Below are positions 43,287 through 52,804 of a stretch of 64,000 nt of DNA, one piece after another. The position numbers and the translations under genes are program-made. This DNA is from JADCRZ01 sp965200945. GTDB taxonomy: Bacteria > Bacteroidota > Bacteroidia > Chitinophagales > Chitinophagaceae. Numbering within the stretch: position 1 is the first letter of the stretch; every line of letters begins with the position of its first letter. The DNA lies in contig OZ241749.1 in NCBI GenBank assembly GCA_965200945.1, positions 4,030,001 to 4,094,000 of the forward strand, written 5' to 3'. Under the pieces are notes generated by a model that made no database searches, was not told the DNA's origin, and was given only the letters and a program-made list of their open reading frames with translations.

Positions 43287-45593
43287 ATGAAAACAATGCT
43301 GCTTTCTGTGCTCCTGTGCTGCATGGCCCTGATCGCCTTCTCCCAGACCAAATACCGGGAAGAATTTAATGGCCCGTTTCCAAGCTGGGCCAATGTAAAG
43401 ATCCGTTTCAAAGCAGCAGGCGATGGAATAAAGGATGATACCAAAGCCCTGCAGACGGCCCTCGATTCATTATCGTGCACGTTGAAGTCTCCTTTCAATG
43501 TAAACGGGCCCACAAAATATGTGGTGGTGTATCTTCCTGCCGGCACCTACCGGATCTCCCAGACCCTTCGCCTTGCGGGAAGGATCGGCGTTTCTTTTAT
43601 CGGGGAGGATCCTGCCAGAACCATCATCAAATGGACGGGAGGCGACAACGATACCATGTTTTTTTGCAACAGATCGGCACAGGTAAAAATAAGCCGCCTT
43701 ACCTGGGACGCCGCCAGCAAAAAGAATGTGGTAGCCATCGGACTGCATTTCAAAGATTATACTGCTCCTTATTTCGCCCCCACCTTCATGGAACTGAGTG
43801 ATATGATCTTCACCGGAAATCCGTTGTATGGCCTGTCTTGCGGCACTTTCAGCAGCGATGGCACCGGCAATATGGATTCAGAGTTCACCATCCGGCGCTG
43901 TAAATTTACTGCGGCAACAGGAGCCGGCATCCTCATAAAAGGTTTCAACGCGCTCGACTACTGGATATGGGACTGTGAGTTCAAACAGTGTAATGTCGGG
44001 GTAGAATGTACATTTGGAAACTATCACATCTATAAATCCAATTTTTATAATTCAGTTACCGCGGATTTTAAGAATACCAATATCATGTATTCATCGGTCC
44101 GCAACTGTTACTCAGAAAACGCAGCAGTTTTTTCCCTGGATGAAGGCGCCAGCTGCAATGCTTTTAAAAGAATTTTTCAGTCCAATGTGGTAAAGAACTC
44201 GAAAGCCGTTCCCATTCAGTATCACCATCAGGGAAAGATCACACTGCTGGACAATTATTTTTCCAATCCGGCTAACCCCACTCAAAACACGGTTGATTAT
44301 ACCGGCTGGTGCAATGGTAATTATGATGTATTGTCTATTGCAAACACCTACGAAAAAGACAATCCCATCAGCGTGCCGCAGGGTTTTCATACTGCCTTCC
44401 ACAATCTCGAAAGCAAAAAGCTGACTGCCGCCCGGGTGGCTCCGCCGGTGGCAAAGCCGCTTCAGCCCTTTATTCCATATGTAAAACGGCGCGTGTTCGA
44501 AGTGCCGGCCAATGCAACCGGAAAAGCGATACAGGCGATCATTGATCAGGCCTCCGCCCTGAAAGACCAGCGGCCTGTGGTGCATTTTCCCATGTCTGAT
44601 TTTTACATTGAAACACCGGTTGTGATCCCCGCAGGGAGCGACATTCAGCTGGTGGGTGACGGTACCACCGCCAGTAATTTCCGGACCAGGGTTCGGTACG
44701 GTCCCGACTTTTACTATTTCATCGTGAAAGGACCTTCCTATATTACCGTCAGGGACATTCAGGTGGCGCAGGATGGCTCGGGAGACAACAGCAATGCCTT
44801 TCTGTTCACCGGCATAGACCAGCCTTCCTCTCAGGTCTTTATAGAACAGATTAATTCTTCCTCTTCCAACTCCATTTTTATTGACCGGCTCAACTACACC
44901 TATTTCGAAAAAGACAACTCGTTCTTCTCCAAAGGCAATACCATCATCGGCGGTGATAAAGTAAAGACAGGCACCGGTACCAGTAAGCTGTACTGCTTCG
45001 GCGGACAGAGTGCGGGCGTACACCTCGAGAACAATGCCACCATGGTTGCCCGCGATTGCTGGTGGGAGGGAAGTTACAGGAAAGATTTTTTGCCACTGAA
45101 CCTGACCGGAAACGGGAACCTGACGGTAGACGGCGCCATGTATGCACCCACGGATGCTGATTCAGGTACGGTTGTTAAAGTGGGAAACTTTACAGGAAAC
45201 CTCAGCTTGCTGAACATGTACCTGGTAGGAGGTATTAACGTACAGCCCAATCCCGCTTCCCTGAAGATGCTGGTCTGGAATGTGAACCTGTACCACAAGC
45301 TCAATCCGTTTGATTTTCTGAAGACCAAAACCCAGGCGCAGATTGCCATGATGGGCATCACCTCGCAGTGTTTTCAGTCGGTAAACAAAAGCTGCACGAA
45401 CGAAAATCCGGTTTCCCTTCCCGACAGGCTCGTAAATGTTTCTTCGGCTGATCTGTTCCTCAAAGAACTTACAAACGACGACCGTGCGGCAGTTCCGCAG
45501 TCTTATAATAACCTGGCAAAAGGCATTTCAAACATTTTTATCTCACGGGTTTTTACATATACCGAAAAGGGTGCATTCACCTTCAGACAATAA
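43287..45593 (+). CDS. Exported double beta-helix protein (pectate lyase 3/GH55-like)
   Basis: A 768-residue exported protein with a signal peptide (MKTMLLSVLLCCMALIAFSQ). Two right-handed beta-helix domains are apparent. The first begins with the pectate_lyase_3 signature 'AAGDGIKDDTKALQTALDSL' (about 35-54) and 'VVVYLPAGTYRISQTLRL'; the second restarts near 405 with 'GKAIQAIIDQASALKDQRPVVHFPMSDFYI'-type sequence (quoted in part). Two tandem helices in about 770 residues resemble GH55 exo-beta-1,3-glucanases and phage tailspike-like enzymes; catalytic residues cannot be fixed by eye. An in-frame ATG at 43257 overlaps the pheS stop (ATGA), but 43287 gives the cleaner signal peptide. Confidence 0.82.
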   Translation: MKTMLLSVLLCCMALIAFSQTKYREEFNGPFPSWANVKIRFKAAGDGIKDDTKALQTALDSLSCTLKSPFNVNGPTKYVVVYLPAGTYRISQTLRLAGRIGVSFIGEDPARTIIKWTGGDNDTMFFCNRSAQVKISRLTWDAASKKNVVAIGLHFKDYTAPYFAPTFMELSDMIFTGNPLYGLSCGTFSSDGTGNMDSEFTIRRCKFTAATGAGILIKGFNALDYWIWDCEFKQCNVGVECTFGNYHIYKSNFYNSVTADFKNTNIMYSSVRNCYSENAAVFSLDEGASCNAFKRIFQSNVVKNSKAVPIQYHHQGKITLLDNYFSNPANPTQNTVDYTGWCNGNYDVLSIANTYEKDNPISVPQGFHTAFHNLESKKLTAARVAPPVAKPLQPFIPYVKRRVFEVPANATGKAIQAIIDQASALKDQRPVVHFPMSDFYIETPVVIPAGSDIQLVGDGTTASNFRTRVRYGPDFYYFIVKGPSYITVRDIQVAQDGSGDNSNAFLFTGIDQPSSQVFIEQINSSSSNSIFIDRLNYTYFEKDNSFFSKGNTIIGGDKVKTGTGTSKLYCFGGQSAGVHLENNATMVARDCWWEGSYRKDFLPLNLTGNGNLTVDGAMYAPTDADSGTVVKVGNFTGNLSLLNMYLVGGINVQPNPASLKMLVWNVNLYHKLNPFDFLKTKTQAQIAMMGITSQCFQSVNKSCTNENPVSLPDRLVNVSSADLFLKELTNDDRAAVPQSYNNLAKGISNIFISRVFTYTEKGAFTFRQ

Positions 45594-45603
45594 ATAAAAA
45601 TCT

Positions 45604-46602
45604 ATGGTACTTGTTACCGGCGGGACTGGTTTTTTAGGTGCATACATCATCAGGGAACTGGTGGAAAAAGGATACCCGGTAAGAGCCATCCGCAGGAACA
45701 GCAGCCAGACACCTTTTTTTATTCCTGCTTCCGTTTTTGAAAAGATCGAATGGTTTGAAGCCGACATACTCGATGTGGTAAGCCTGGCGGAAGCTATGGA
45801 GGGCGCCGACACCGTGATACACTCTGCAGCCAAAGTATCTTACAGTCCGGTCGACAAAAAGGAGATGTACCAGATCAATGTAGATGGCACCGCCAATACC
45901 GTGAACATGGCGCTGGAACTGAATGTCAGCCGGTTTGTGCACATCAGTTCCGTTGCTTCCATCGGCCGCACGCAGCATGGCGAGCACCTCAACGAAACCC
46001 GGCCCTGGGAGGAGAAGTTTGCCAATTCCGATTACTCCATCAGTAAATTCAAAGGCGAAATGGAAGTGTGGCGGGCAACCGGCGAAGGGCTGAACACCGT
46101 GATTGTAAACCCCAGCACCATCATGGGTTATGGTGACTGGAACACCTCTTCCTGCGCCATTTTCAAGAATGTATATGAAGAATTTCCCTATTATACCACC
46201 GGCATCAACGGGTTTGTTTCGGTGGAAGATGTGGCCCGCGCTACCGTTCAGCTGATGGAAAGCAAGATGAGTTCGGAACGTTTTATTGTAAACGGCGACA
46301 ACTGGCCCTATCAGCAACTCTTCAACAGCATTGCCGACGGCTTTCACAAAAAGCGGCCGTCGCAACTGGTCACGCCTTTTAAGGCAGGGATCGCCTGGCG
46401 GCTTGAAAAGGTCAAATCGATGTTTACAGGCAAGCGCAGCCTTTTGTCGAAAGAAACGGCACGCATCGCCCAGACAAAAACTTTTTTTGACAACGGAAAG
46501 ATCCTCCGTTCGCTGCCGGACTTCCGGTTTACTTCCCTCGATACCACCATAAAAAGAGCGTGTGCCGATTATCTGGCGCATCTTTCTGTCAGGAATCATT
46601 AA
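45604..46602 (+). CDS. NAD-dependent epimerase/dehydratase family protein (extended SDR)
   Basis: A 332-residue extended SDR. The cofactor motif is GGTGFLG at residues 6-12, and the catalytic Ser and YxxxK are in 'HISSVASIGRT' and 'NSDYSISKFKGE'. 'AADTVIHSAAKVSY' type strands and the '3-beta-HSD/dihydroflavonol reductase' style 'GMEGADTVIHSAAKVSYSP' suggest action on a nucleotide sugar or a hydroxy-steroid-like or acyl substrate. 'VNPSTIMGYGDWN' is typical of the dihydroflavonol-4-reductase-like subgroup. It lies 10 bp after the beta-helix gene and 30 bp before the next, consistent with one operon, but the link is unclear. Confidence 0.87.
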   Translation: MVLVTGGTGFLGAYIIRELVEKGYPVRAIRRNSSQTPFFIPASVFEKIEWFEADILDVVSLAEAMEGADTVIHSAAKVSYSPVDKKEMYQINVDGTANTVNMALELNVSRFVHISSVASIGRTQHGEHLNETRPWEEKFANSDYSISKFKGEMEVWRATGEGLNTVIVNPSTIMGYGDWNTSSCAIFKNVYEEFPYYTTGINGFVSVEDVARATVQLMESKMSSERFIVNGDNWPYQQLFNSIADGFHKKRPSQLVTPFKAGIAWRLEKVKSMFTGKRSLLSKETARIAQTKTFFDNGKILRSLPDFRFTSLDTTIKRACADYLAHLSVRNH

Positions 46603-46632
46603 TTTGTGTCAGGCTTGTCAAAAACCTTTTTC

Positions 46633-47709
46633 ATGAAAGCGCTTCTGTTTATCCTGGTTACGTGCTTTTCCGTACAGATCCTGGTTGCGCAGGAATTTTT
46701 TACCGCCAGCGGCAAAGTGCTGGATGCCGCTTCAAAACAGCCGCTCACCGGTGCCTCCGTGTTTTGCCAGAACACCACTTTCGGTACCATCACCAATGCG
46801 GAAGGGGCTTTTTCGATCCGGCTTCCCAAAGGTGGCTACGACCTTATCATCTCTTACACCGGTTTCGAAACAGAAAGCATTCACATCAATGCTTCCAATT
46901 CGGGCAGCCTCACCACCGAACTGAAGGCAACGGATAAATCCCTTTCCGAGGTCACCGTATCTGCAAGCATGGAAGTGGCCGACGGACTGGCCAAATATGG
47001 CAAATTTTTTATGGATAACTTCATCGGTACCACGCTCAACGCCGACCAGTGTATGATCAAAAATCCGGAAGTGCTCCAATTCTTTTACAGCAAAAAACGC
47101 AACCGGCTCAAGGTAAAGGCCAAAGAAGACCTGGTGATCGTGAACAACGCCCTGGGCTATACCATCCGTTACCAGCTCGATTCGTTTTCACATGACTATT
47201 CAACGGATGTAAGCACGTACAGCGGCTATCCGTTCTTTCAGGAAATGGAAGGATCGAATGATCAGAAACAGCTCTGGAAGAACGCCCGGGTGATCGCGTA
47301 CAACGGATCCAGACTGCATTTCATGCGGTCGTGGTACGACAGTACACTGCAGGAAGAAGGCTTTTCACTGGAATGGGTCGACACCACCAGGAAGGCGTTG
47401 ACGACCCGCCCCATACAGAACCCGTACGACAGCGCGCATTATATTGCCGCCGAAAACAATGACGTGGAGATCGACTGGGCCGGAAGAATGAGGATCCTGT
47501 ATAAAAATGAAAAACCTGCCCGCAAGTTTCTGACGCAATACAAGCTTCCTGTTAACACCACCGCGCAAATAACCGTTCTCGACATCAGCGATGCTTTTGT
47601 GATCGAGGAGAATGGTTATTTCTACGACCAGTCGGATATCGTTAACACCGGCTACTGGAGCTGGGAGAAAATAGCTGATCTTGTTCCGTATAATTACAAT
47701 CCTGACTGA
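46633..47709 (+). CDS. Exported protein with carboxypeptidase-like regulatory domain
   Basis: A 358-residue exported protein with a signal peptide (MKALLFILVTCFSVQILVAQ). Residues about 22-105 are a carboxypeptidase-D regulatory-like (CarboxypepD_reg) domain ('ASGKVLDAASKQPLTGASVF', 'TNAEGAFSIRLPKGGYDLIISYTGFE'). The rest (about 120-358) is a conserved-looking, beta-rich region I do not recognise, with no TonB-dependent barrel. An in-frame GTG at 46606 would prepend 9 residues to the signal peptide, so the ATG at 46633 is preferred. It is 30 bp after the epimerase gene. A weak CAGGCCG/CGGCCTG hairpin (47710-47729) follows the stop but lacks a T tract. Confidence 0.8.
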   Translation: MKALLFILVTCFSVQILVAQEFFTASGKVLDAASKQPLTGASVFCQNTTFGTITNAEGAFSIRLPKGGYDLIISYTGFETESIHINASNSGSLTTELKATDKSLSEVTVSASMEVADGLAKYGKFFMDNFIGTTLNADQCMIKNPEVLQFFYSKKRNRLKVKAKEDLVIVNNALGYTIRYQLDSFSHDYSTDVSTYSGYPFFQEMEGSNDQKQLWKNARVIAYNGSRLHFMRSWYDSTLQEEGFSLEWVDTTRKALTTRPIQNPYDSAHYIAAENNDVEIDWAGRMRILYKNEKPARKFLTQYKLPVNTTAQITVLDISDAFVIEENGYFYDQSDIVNTGYWSWEKIADLVPYNYNPD

Positions 47710-47824
47710 CAGGCCGTTGTGGCGGCCTGCACCTTTCGCCGTACGGGGTCAGGCGCTGTCTTTCTTTTGGCATCTTTATCGCAGACTTTTAACATAAGCA
47801 ACCCAGCCCATTCAAAACGTTCAT

Positions 47825-48922
47825 ATGCCCGCCAACAGTTATCTGCAGTATATCGGCCTCAACAATCTTTTAGGGGCAAAGCGTCAGAAGCCAGTCATTC
47901 ACGCGAATCCGACCGTTGAACCGGTAAGGGAAGAAGCAAAAGAAGTAAAGGTTTTTGTATACGATTACAACAGCGACTCGCTCGACAAGCGTGAGCTGTC
48001 TGAAGTAAGGGATTGTATAAAATATAAGGAAAACAACCGGGTAAGCTGGATCAACATCGACGGGTTGAGGAAAGCCGATGTGGAAATGGTGTGTAACATG
48101 TTCGACATCCATAACCTGATCGCGGAAGACATAGTAAGCATCAACCAGCGCCCGAAGATGGATGAGGTGGATGATATTCTTTTCTGCCTGCTGAACATGC
48201 TGTATTTCAATGAAAAAACTTTGGAGGTAGAGCAGGAACAGATCAGCATCATCCTGGGTAAAGGTTATGTGATTTCTTTTCAGGAAGATGCCGTTCGCGA
48301 TGTATTTGATCCGCTGCGCGAAAAACTCAATACGGCCAATACGAAGCTGCGGCAAAGGGGAGCTGATTACCTGTGTTATACCATGCTCGATATGATCGTG
48401 GATAACTACTTTCTCGTGCTGGAAAGACTGGGGGAAAAGATCGAGGACCTGGAAGAGGAAGTAGTGAACTCACGTTCCAAACGGTCGCTGGTGAACATCA
48501 CGTTTATGAAAAAGGAATTGCAAATCCTTAAAAGAAATATCACGCCCATCCGCGAACTGATCAACGGCTTTATGCGCAGCGAAAGCGACCTGCTGGAAGA
48601 CCGCACCACCAAATACTTCAAAGACGTATACGACCACATCGTACAGGCCTCCGACATGGTGGAGAACTACCGCGATATGATGATGAGCATGCAGGACCTG
48701 TATCTCAACAATGTGAACCTGCGTATGAATGAAGTAATGAAAGTGATGGCGGTCGTGACCTGCCTGATGGCGCCGGCCACCGTCATAGGCGGTATCTTCG
48801 GAATGAACTTCGACCGCATTCCTGCCATTCACAACCGGTTTGGATTTTTTATTGCTGTTGCTGCGATGCTGCTGATCCCCCTGTGGATGCTGTGGGGATT
48901 TAAAAGAAAGGGATGGTTCTAA
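47825..48922 (+). CDS. corA: Magnesium/cobalt transporter CorA
   Basis: A 365-residue inner-membrane divalent-cation channel. A large cytosolic alpha/beta funnel domain is followed by a long stalk helix ('VLERLGEKIEDLEEEV') and two C-terminal membrane helices. The first ends in the GMN selectivity motif ('GGIFGMNFDRIPAIHN'). The fully basic C-terminus ('WGFKRKGWF') is typical. It is convergent with the acetyltransferase gene, only 15 bp away. Confidence 0.95.
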   Translation: MPANSYLQYIGLNNLLGAKRQKPVIHANPTVEPVREEAKEVKVFVYDYNSDSLDKRELSEVRDCIKYKENNRVSWINIDGLRKADVEMVCNMFDIHNLIAEDIVSINQRPKMDEVDDILFCLLNMLYFNEKTLEVEQEQISIILGKGYVISFQEDAVRDVFDPLREKLNTANTKLRQRGADYLCYTMLDMIVDNYFLVLERLGEKIEDLEEEVVNSRSKRSLVNITFMKKELQILKRNITPIRELINGFMRSESDLLEDRTTKYFKDVYDHIVQASDMVENYRDMMMSMQDLYLNNVNLRMNEVMKVMAVVTCLMAPATVIGGIFGMNFDRIPAIHNRFGFFIAVAAMLLIPLWMLWGFKRKGWF

Positions 48923-48937
48923 AGGGCCGCCTACCGG

Positions 48938-49384
48938 TTAGTTCTGGATATTGAACTGGTAGAAAATATCATCCAGTCTTTCCCAGCCTTTTTTCTGATA
49001 TACGATATGGGCTGCGTAATTCTCTATGGAGGTCTGTAACAGGAGCCAGGCCGAGTCGGTTTCCTTGCCGAGCTGCATAGCCGCATCCAGCAGACGCGAG
49101 GCAACATGCAGCTTCCGGTGCTCTTCGTTTACATAGATATCGTTGAGCAGCCAGGTACGTTTTAAACCGGCAGATGAAAAGATAGGATAGAGCTGCGTGA
49201 ACCCGGCCGCCTTACCCTCAAAAAAAGCGATGTAGATGACCGACTGGTTGTTATCCATCCTTTCCTGCAGAAATTGTTTACAGGCTTCAACATCGGAAGG
49301 GTGGTTGTAAAAAACGCGATACAAATCGAACATAACCGCCAGGTCGTCCAGGTCTTCAATGGTGGCTTTACGGATCTCCAGCAT
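48938..49384 (-). CDS. GNAT family N-acetyltransferase
   Basis: A 148-residue single-domain GNAT enzyme. It starts 'MLEIRKATIEDLDDLAVMFDLYR'-style (quoted in part), has the acetyl-CoA binding region 'LNDIYVNEEHRKLHVASRLLDAAM' in which the usual Q/RxxGxG/A loop reads 'EEHRKLHVASRL', and ends 'AHIVYQKKGWERLDDIFYQFN'. Motif A is altered (H in place of Gly), but the fold is clear. Substrate unknown; small GNATs of this sort often acetylate amino acids, polyamines or antibiotics. It is convergent with corA and has no operon partner. Confidence 0.87.
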   Translation of the reverse strand: MLEIRKATIEDLDDLAVMFDLYRVFYNHPSDVEACKQFLQERMDNNQSVIYIAFFEGKAAGFTQLYPIFSSAGLKRTWLLNDIYVNEEHRKLHVASRLLDAAMQLGKETDSAWLLLQTSIENYAAHIVYQKKGWERLDDIFYQFNIQN

Positions 49385-49573
49385 ATTTGTGAATCGTTAG
49401 TTTATTATTTGTAGGGATTGCCATTTGTTATGAACCTCGCAGGCAAACAATTTTGCCCGGTAAAAGGCAGGATTAAAAATAACGCATATTTTATTGAATT
49501 ATGATGTTTTGCGCTGCATATTCTTTCCTGGCAAAACCAACTTCGGGATCAGTAAAATTCTTTGCAGGAGATT

Positions 49574-50095
49574 TTAATGATTGAGGAGAGCGGACTTTTT
49601 GAAGATGGGCACCGTGCTGCAGGGCTCACCATACATAATACTTTTTGCGACCGGCCTTAACAGCTTCGCAATTTCAAGATAGGCAAACTCGCCAACCGGC
49701 AGGTCGCCGCATCCTTTTACCACTACTCTTTTGTCACGGTAATCTTCAACCGGAATTTCACCCAGATTTTTTGAGAACACCATCCTGTGCACAAACTGTT
49801 CATCGCCATACATAACGTCTTTTGCATATGGCTGCAGGTGGGTGGCTACCAGCATGTAGGCCCACATAGGTATGATGGCATCGGCCGAGCAGGTTACCGC
49901 CACCCATTTATCCTGGTATTGTGAAGCATCCAGTTTTTTCAGGGCTTCCCTGAAATCTTTTTCTTTCAGGATCAGTTCCATGAAAAGATAGTTCTTCAGG
50001 TCAAAAACAGCCACGTCGGCTTTTGGATAATAATCTTCCAGGTTCAGTTCGATCAGCGAACTTTCCGCCACCTTGTTCACAATGATATCACTCAT
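49574..50095 (-). CDS. DUF2480 family protein
   Basis: A 173-residue protein of the DUF2480 family, restricted largely to Bacteroidota and of unknown function. Family-typical stretches are 'LEDYYPKADVAVFDLKNYLF', 'ILKEKDFREALKKLDASQYQ', 'VAVTCSADAIIPMWAYMLVA' and 'PVAKSIMYGEPCSTVPIFKK', with conserved Cys in the CSADA and EPCST motifs plus a third in 'VKGCGDLPVG'. No signal peptide, so it is cytosolic. The three Cys could hold a cofactor or metal, which is inference. It lies about 100 bp downstream of ppiD, separated by a terminator. Confidence 0.85.
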   Translation of the reverse strand: MSDIIVNKVAESSLIELNLEDYYPKADVAVFDLKNYLFMELILKEKDFREALKKLDASQYQDKWVAVTCSADAIIPMWAYMLVATHLQPYAKDVMYGDEQFVHRMVFSKNLGEIPVEDYRDKRVVVKGCGDLPVGEFAYLEIAKLLRPVAKSIMYGEPCSTVPIFKKSALLNH

Positions 50096-50156
50096 GCCTT
50101 TTGTTTAAACTTATTACAAATGAGCGCCTGTTTGGTTTTTTATCCGGAAAAGACAT

Positions 50157-50186
50157 AAAAAAAGCAGGCCCGGAGCCTGCTTTTTT
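50157..50186 (-). terminator. Terminator of ppiD gene
   Basis: GCAGGC (50164-50169) pairs with GCCTGC (50175-50180) around a 5-base loop, with A and T tracts on both sides; on the minus strand it follows the ppiD stop by about 10 bp. Confidence 0.88.
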
Positions 50187-50195
50187 CTATTTTGA

Positions 50196-52307
50196 TTACA
50201 TCAGTTTCGAGCGTTCATCTTTTACGTCGGCTGCTTTTTTCAGTGCTTCCAGCGAGCGGTAGCCGCTCATGGATTTCATCTGCATCTGCATGCCGTTGCG
50301 CTGCTGTTCGATGCTGGCATTTTCAATTGGTTTGGCGCTTACAGACTCTGTTCTGATCAGGAACAGTCCGCCATTGCCTGCGATCGGAGGAGATACTTTT
50401 CCCTTTACCTGTTTATCGAATGCGGCACCCACCACTTTAGGTTCCTGGCCTACATTGGGTATCACCGGTGAAGCGAACGAGATGCTGTCGGCCCGCATCA
50501 CAGTGGTGTTGAAGGTTTTGGCAGCTGTTTCAAGGGTAGGGGTGCCGCTGATCTTTTTCTTCAGCTGGTCGGCCTTCATTTCATTGCGGATGATAAACTC
50601 GACCTGAGGCCTTGCTTTCGCCGCACTCATGGTTCCTTCTTCGTTGATCTCGGTTACAAGCGCAACTATGTATTTGTCGCCCATGTCGTAAGGTTCCGAA
50701 ACATCACCCAGTTCGGCGCTGTAGATCCATTGTACAAGCTGGCGGTTGCTTCCCACACCGGCGATCATGTTGTCGATCGGTTTGATGTCGTTGGCCGGCA
50801 GCCTGGCGTACTTCATTTTCAGTATGTTGTCTTCGAACGCTTTTGCGTTGCGGCTTTCGCCGGAGAACTGGTTGGCTGCGCCTGACGCAGAATTCTGCGT
50901 TTCGGAGCTTGAATTGATGGCTTTCGAAAAATAGGCCAGTTTGTAAGCCTGCTCGAAATTCTTCTGGTTGAGTACTTCTATATAATGATAACCGAAACTG
51001 GTTTTGATCACTTTCTTGTCGCCGTTAGAACCGTAGAAGATGGCTTCGGAAAATTCTTTGGCCAGGGAGCCGAACTGCTGCGAGCTGAAATCATACTCGC
51101 CGCCTTTTTCCTTACTTCCCGGATCGTCACTGTACTGCAGGGCCAGCTTTGCGAAATCTGCTCCGCCTTTTATCGCAGCGGCAATACTGTCAACCCTTGC
51201 TTTGGCAACACTGTCGGGCAGGCCTGCCTGTGTGCTGATGAGGATGTGACGGCATTTTACGCTGTCGGGCATTTCTCTTTTACCCATCATTTTTGCGAGC
51301 ACGTAGTTTGAACCGTCGAGGTAAGGACCGAACACTGCTCCGTCGGGCAGGGTACGCAGCGTATCGGCATTAGGCACCTGCATTTTCGATTTGAGCACAT
51401 ATCCATCGAAATAATTTGTTTCAGAACCATTACCGGCCAGAAACGCCGCCATGTCGGGAGCCGAGGTGAACTGGCTTTTCATCTGCTCCAGCTGGTTGTG
51501 TATGGCCTGTGAATCTGCGCGGCTGGGGGAGGCGTTGAAAACAACATAGGAAATGCTGCGGCTTTCCACCTGTTTGAATTCGTCTTTGTGTTTACTCACA
51601 TAAGAAGACACATCGCCGTCGCTTACTTTGATGGAGCTGTCGGAAATGGTGGAGTAGGGGACGTTTACGTAGGAGACGGATGCGGTCGAACTCTGATCGG
51701 CGTTCATTTTTTCCAGCATCCATTTGGGAACATAGGTGGTATTGGCGATCAGGGCAGTGTATTTTTCTTTCAGCCGGTTGTTCATGAGCGCCGGCAGGTA
51801 CTCCTGGCTGAACTGGTCGGCTCTCGGATCGTTCTTTTGCTTTCTCAGCTGTTCGATGGCTGATTTCAGGGCGTTGGGATCGTAGATGCCGGTTTCCTTG
51901 CTGGTGAACTGTTGCTTCAGATCCTGGGGAGGATTGGCGCCAAACAGGATGTCGTCGAGCTCTTTGCCGCTTACTTCCAGGCCAAGCTTGTCGTATTCGC
52001 CTTTCAGCACATCTTCTTCCACATACTGGTTCCATACCTGTTCCTGTATGTTCTGCTGCATCATATCGTTTACCGGATAACCGCTGGCACGGTACTGATC
52101 TTCCATGCTCTTCCTTCTTTTTTCAAAATCGGAATACTCGATCTTTGAACCGTTCACGCTGCCAACAGAGGTCGACCGCCGGCTGAACATACCTCCGCCG
52201 CCACGGCCTACGAAAGCGTCCATCAGTAAAAATCCCATCAGACTCAGCGCAATGACGCCAAACACTAGCCATGCAGCTTTATCCCTTATTTGCTGAATAA
52301 TTGACAT
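50196..52307 (-). CDS. ppiD: Membrane-anchored peptidyl-prolyl isomerase PpiD-like
   Basis: A 703-residue periplasmic folding factor anchored by an N-terminal membrane helix (about 12-34, 'AAWLVFGVIALSLMGFLLMDAF'). A SurA-N-like helical domain follows ('SVNGSKIEYSDFEKRRKSMEDQY'), then a parvulin domain at about 345-455 ('VKCRHILISTQ' to 'SFGYHYIEVLNQ') with 'YSDDPGSKEKGGEYDF'. A C-terminal second foldase-like domain is degenerate. PpiD works at the SecYEG exit on newly secreted outer-membrane proteins. A perfect TTTG-N19-TATTTTTG promoter lies 38 bp upstream. It is divergent from nadA. Confidence 0.92.
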   Translation of the reverse strand: MSIIQQIRDKAAWLVFGVIALSLMGFLLMDAFVGRGGGGMFSRRSTSVGSVNGSKIEYSDFEKRRKSMEDQYRASGYPVNDMMQQNIQEQVWNQYVEEDVLKGEYDKLGLEVSGKELDDILFGANPPQDLKQQFTSKETGIYDPNALKSAIEQLRKQKNDPRADQFSQEYLPALMNNRLKEKYTALIANTTYVPKWMLEKMNADQSSTASVSYVNVPYSTISDSSIKVSDGDVSSYVSKHKDEFKQVESRSISYVVFNASPSRADSQAIHNQLEQMKSQFTSAPDMAAFLAGNGSETNYFDGYVLKSKMQVPNADTLRTLPDGAVFGPYLDGSNYVLAKMMGKREMPDSVKCRHILISTQAGLPDSVAKARVDSIAAAIKGGADFAKLALQYSDDPGSKEKGGEYDFSSQQFGSLAKEFSEAIFYGSNGDKKVIKTSFGYHYIEVLNQKNFEQAYKLAYFSKAINSSSETQNSASGAANQFSGESRNAKAFEDNILKMKYARLPANDIKPIDNMIAGVGSNRQLVQWIYSAELGDVSEPYDMGDKYIVALVTEINEEGTMSAAKARPQVEFIIRNEMKADQLKKKISGTPTLETAAKTFNTTVMRADSISFASPVIPNVGQEPKVVGAAFDKQVKGKVSPPIAGNGGLFLIRTESVSAKPIENASIEQQRNGMQMQMKSMSGYRSLEALKKAADVKDERSKLM

Positions 52308-52804
52308 ACCCGGGTTTTGTATATGATTTTTATTTAAAAAGGAGGCAAAAATACTGGAAAATTAGGGATAAACAAATAAGGAGCACTTTGGTTAATCCTG
52401 CCGTGAAACATCCGGTGAAACATAAATCCACATGCCTGGGTGCATAACCCCGTTTTTCTGTTGAAAAGCGGCTTTTCCACCCTTTTTTTCCGGGGGTAAA
52501 ATGAGCATTGCCATTCCGGTTTCTGTTCGTGGCCGGGTTTTGCCTTAACAAAGCAGGGGTTATCCATACCCGGTGTCCATAACTTTGAGAGCCCGGTTAT
52601 ACCCATCCCCTGTTATAAACATATGTTAAGAAGACCGGAAGGAGCGTAACCAATCAGGGTTTATGGTTGTTAAAAACATGTGGATTTGTGTTGACAAGAT
52701 GGGTGTATCGCTGGTCGGTTTGGATTTGGAATGGTTTTTCCACATATTCACATTCATAATAGTAATAGCTATTTTTATATAAAAAGATAATACTATAAAA
52801 TACT
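52308..52804. other. Divergent intergenic region with DnaA-box-like cluster and AT-rich block (candidate origin)
   Basis: No gene is seen in these 497 bp. One 9-mer (52736-52744, TTTTCCACA) matches the DnaA-box consensus TTWTNCACA exactly. Single-mismatch matches are at 52439-52447 (reverse), 52473-52481, 52560-52568, 52597-52605, 52613-52621 and 52744-52752. AT-rich DNA follows from about 52753 to 52804. This is the layout of a bacterial origin, but the same DNA also serves as the promoter region for ppiD and nadA. Confidence 0.4.
52346..52376 (-). promoter_or_regulatory. Promoter of ppiD (TTTG-N19-TATTTTTG)
   Basis: On the minus strand TTTG (52376-52373), a 19-bp spacer, then TATTTTTG (52353-52346). 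A full match to the Bacteroidota consensus, followed by CCTCC and the ATG at 52307. Confidence 0.85.
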
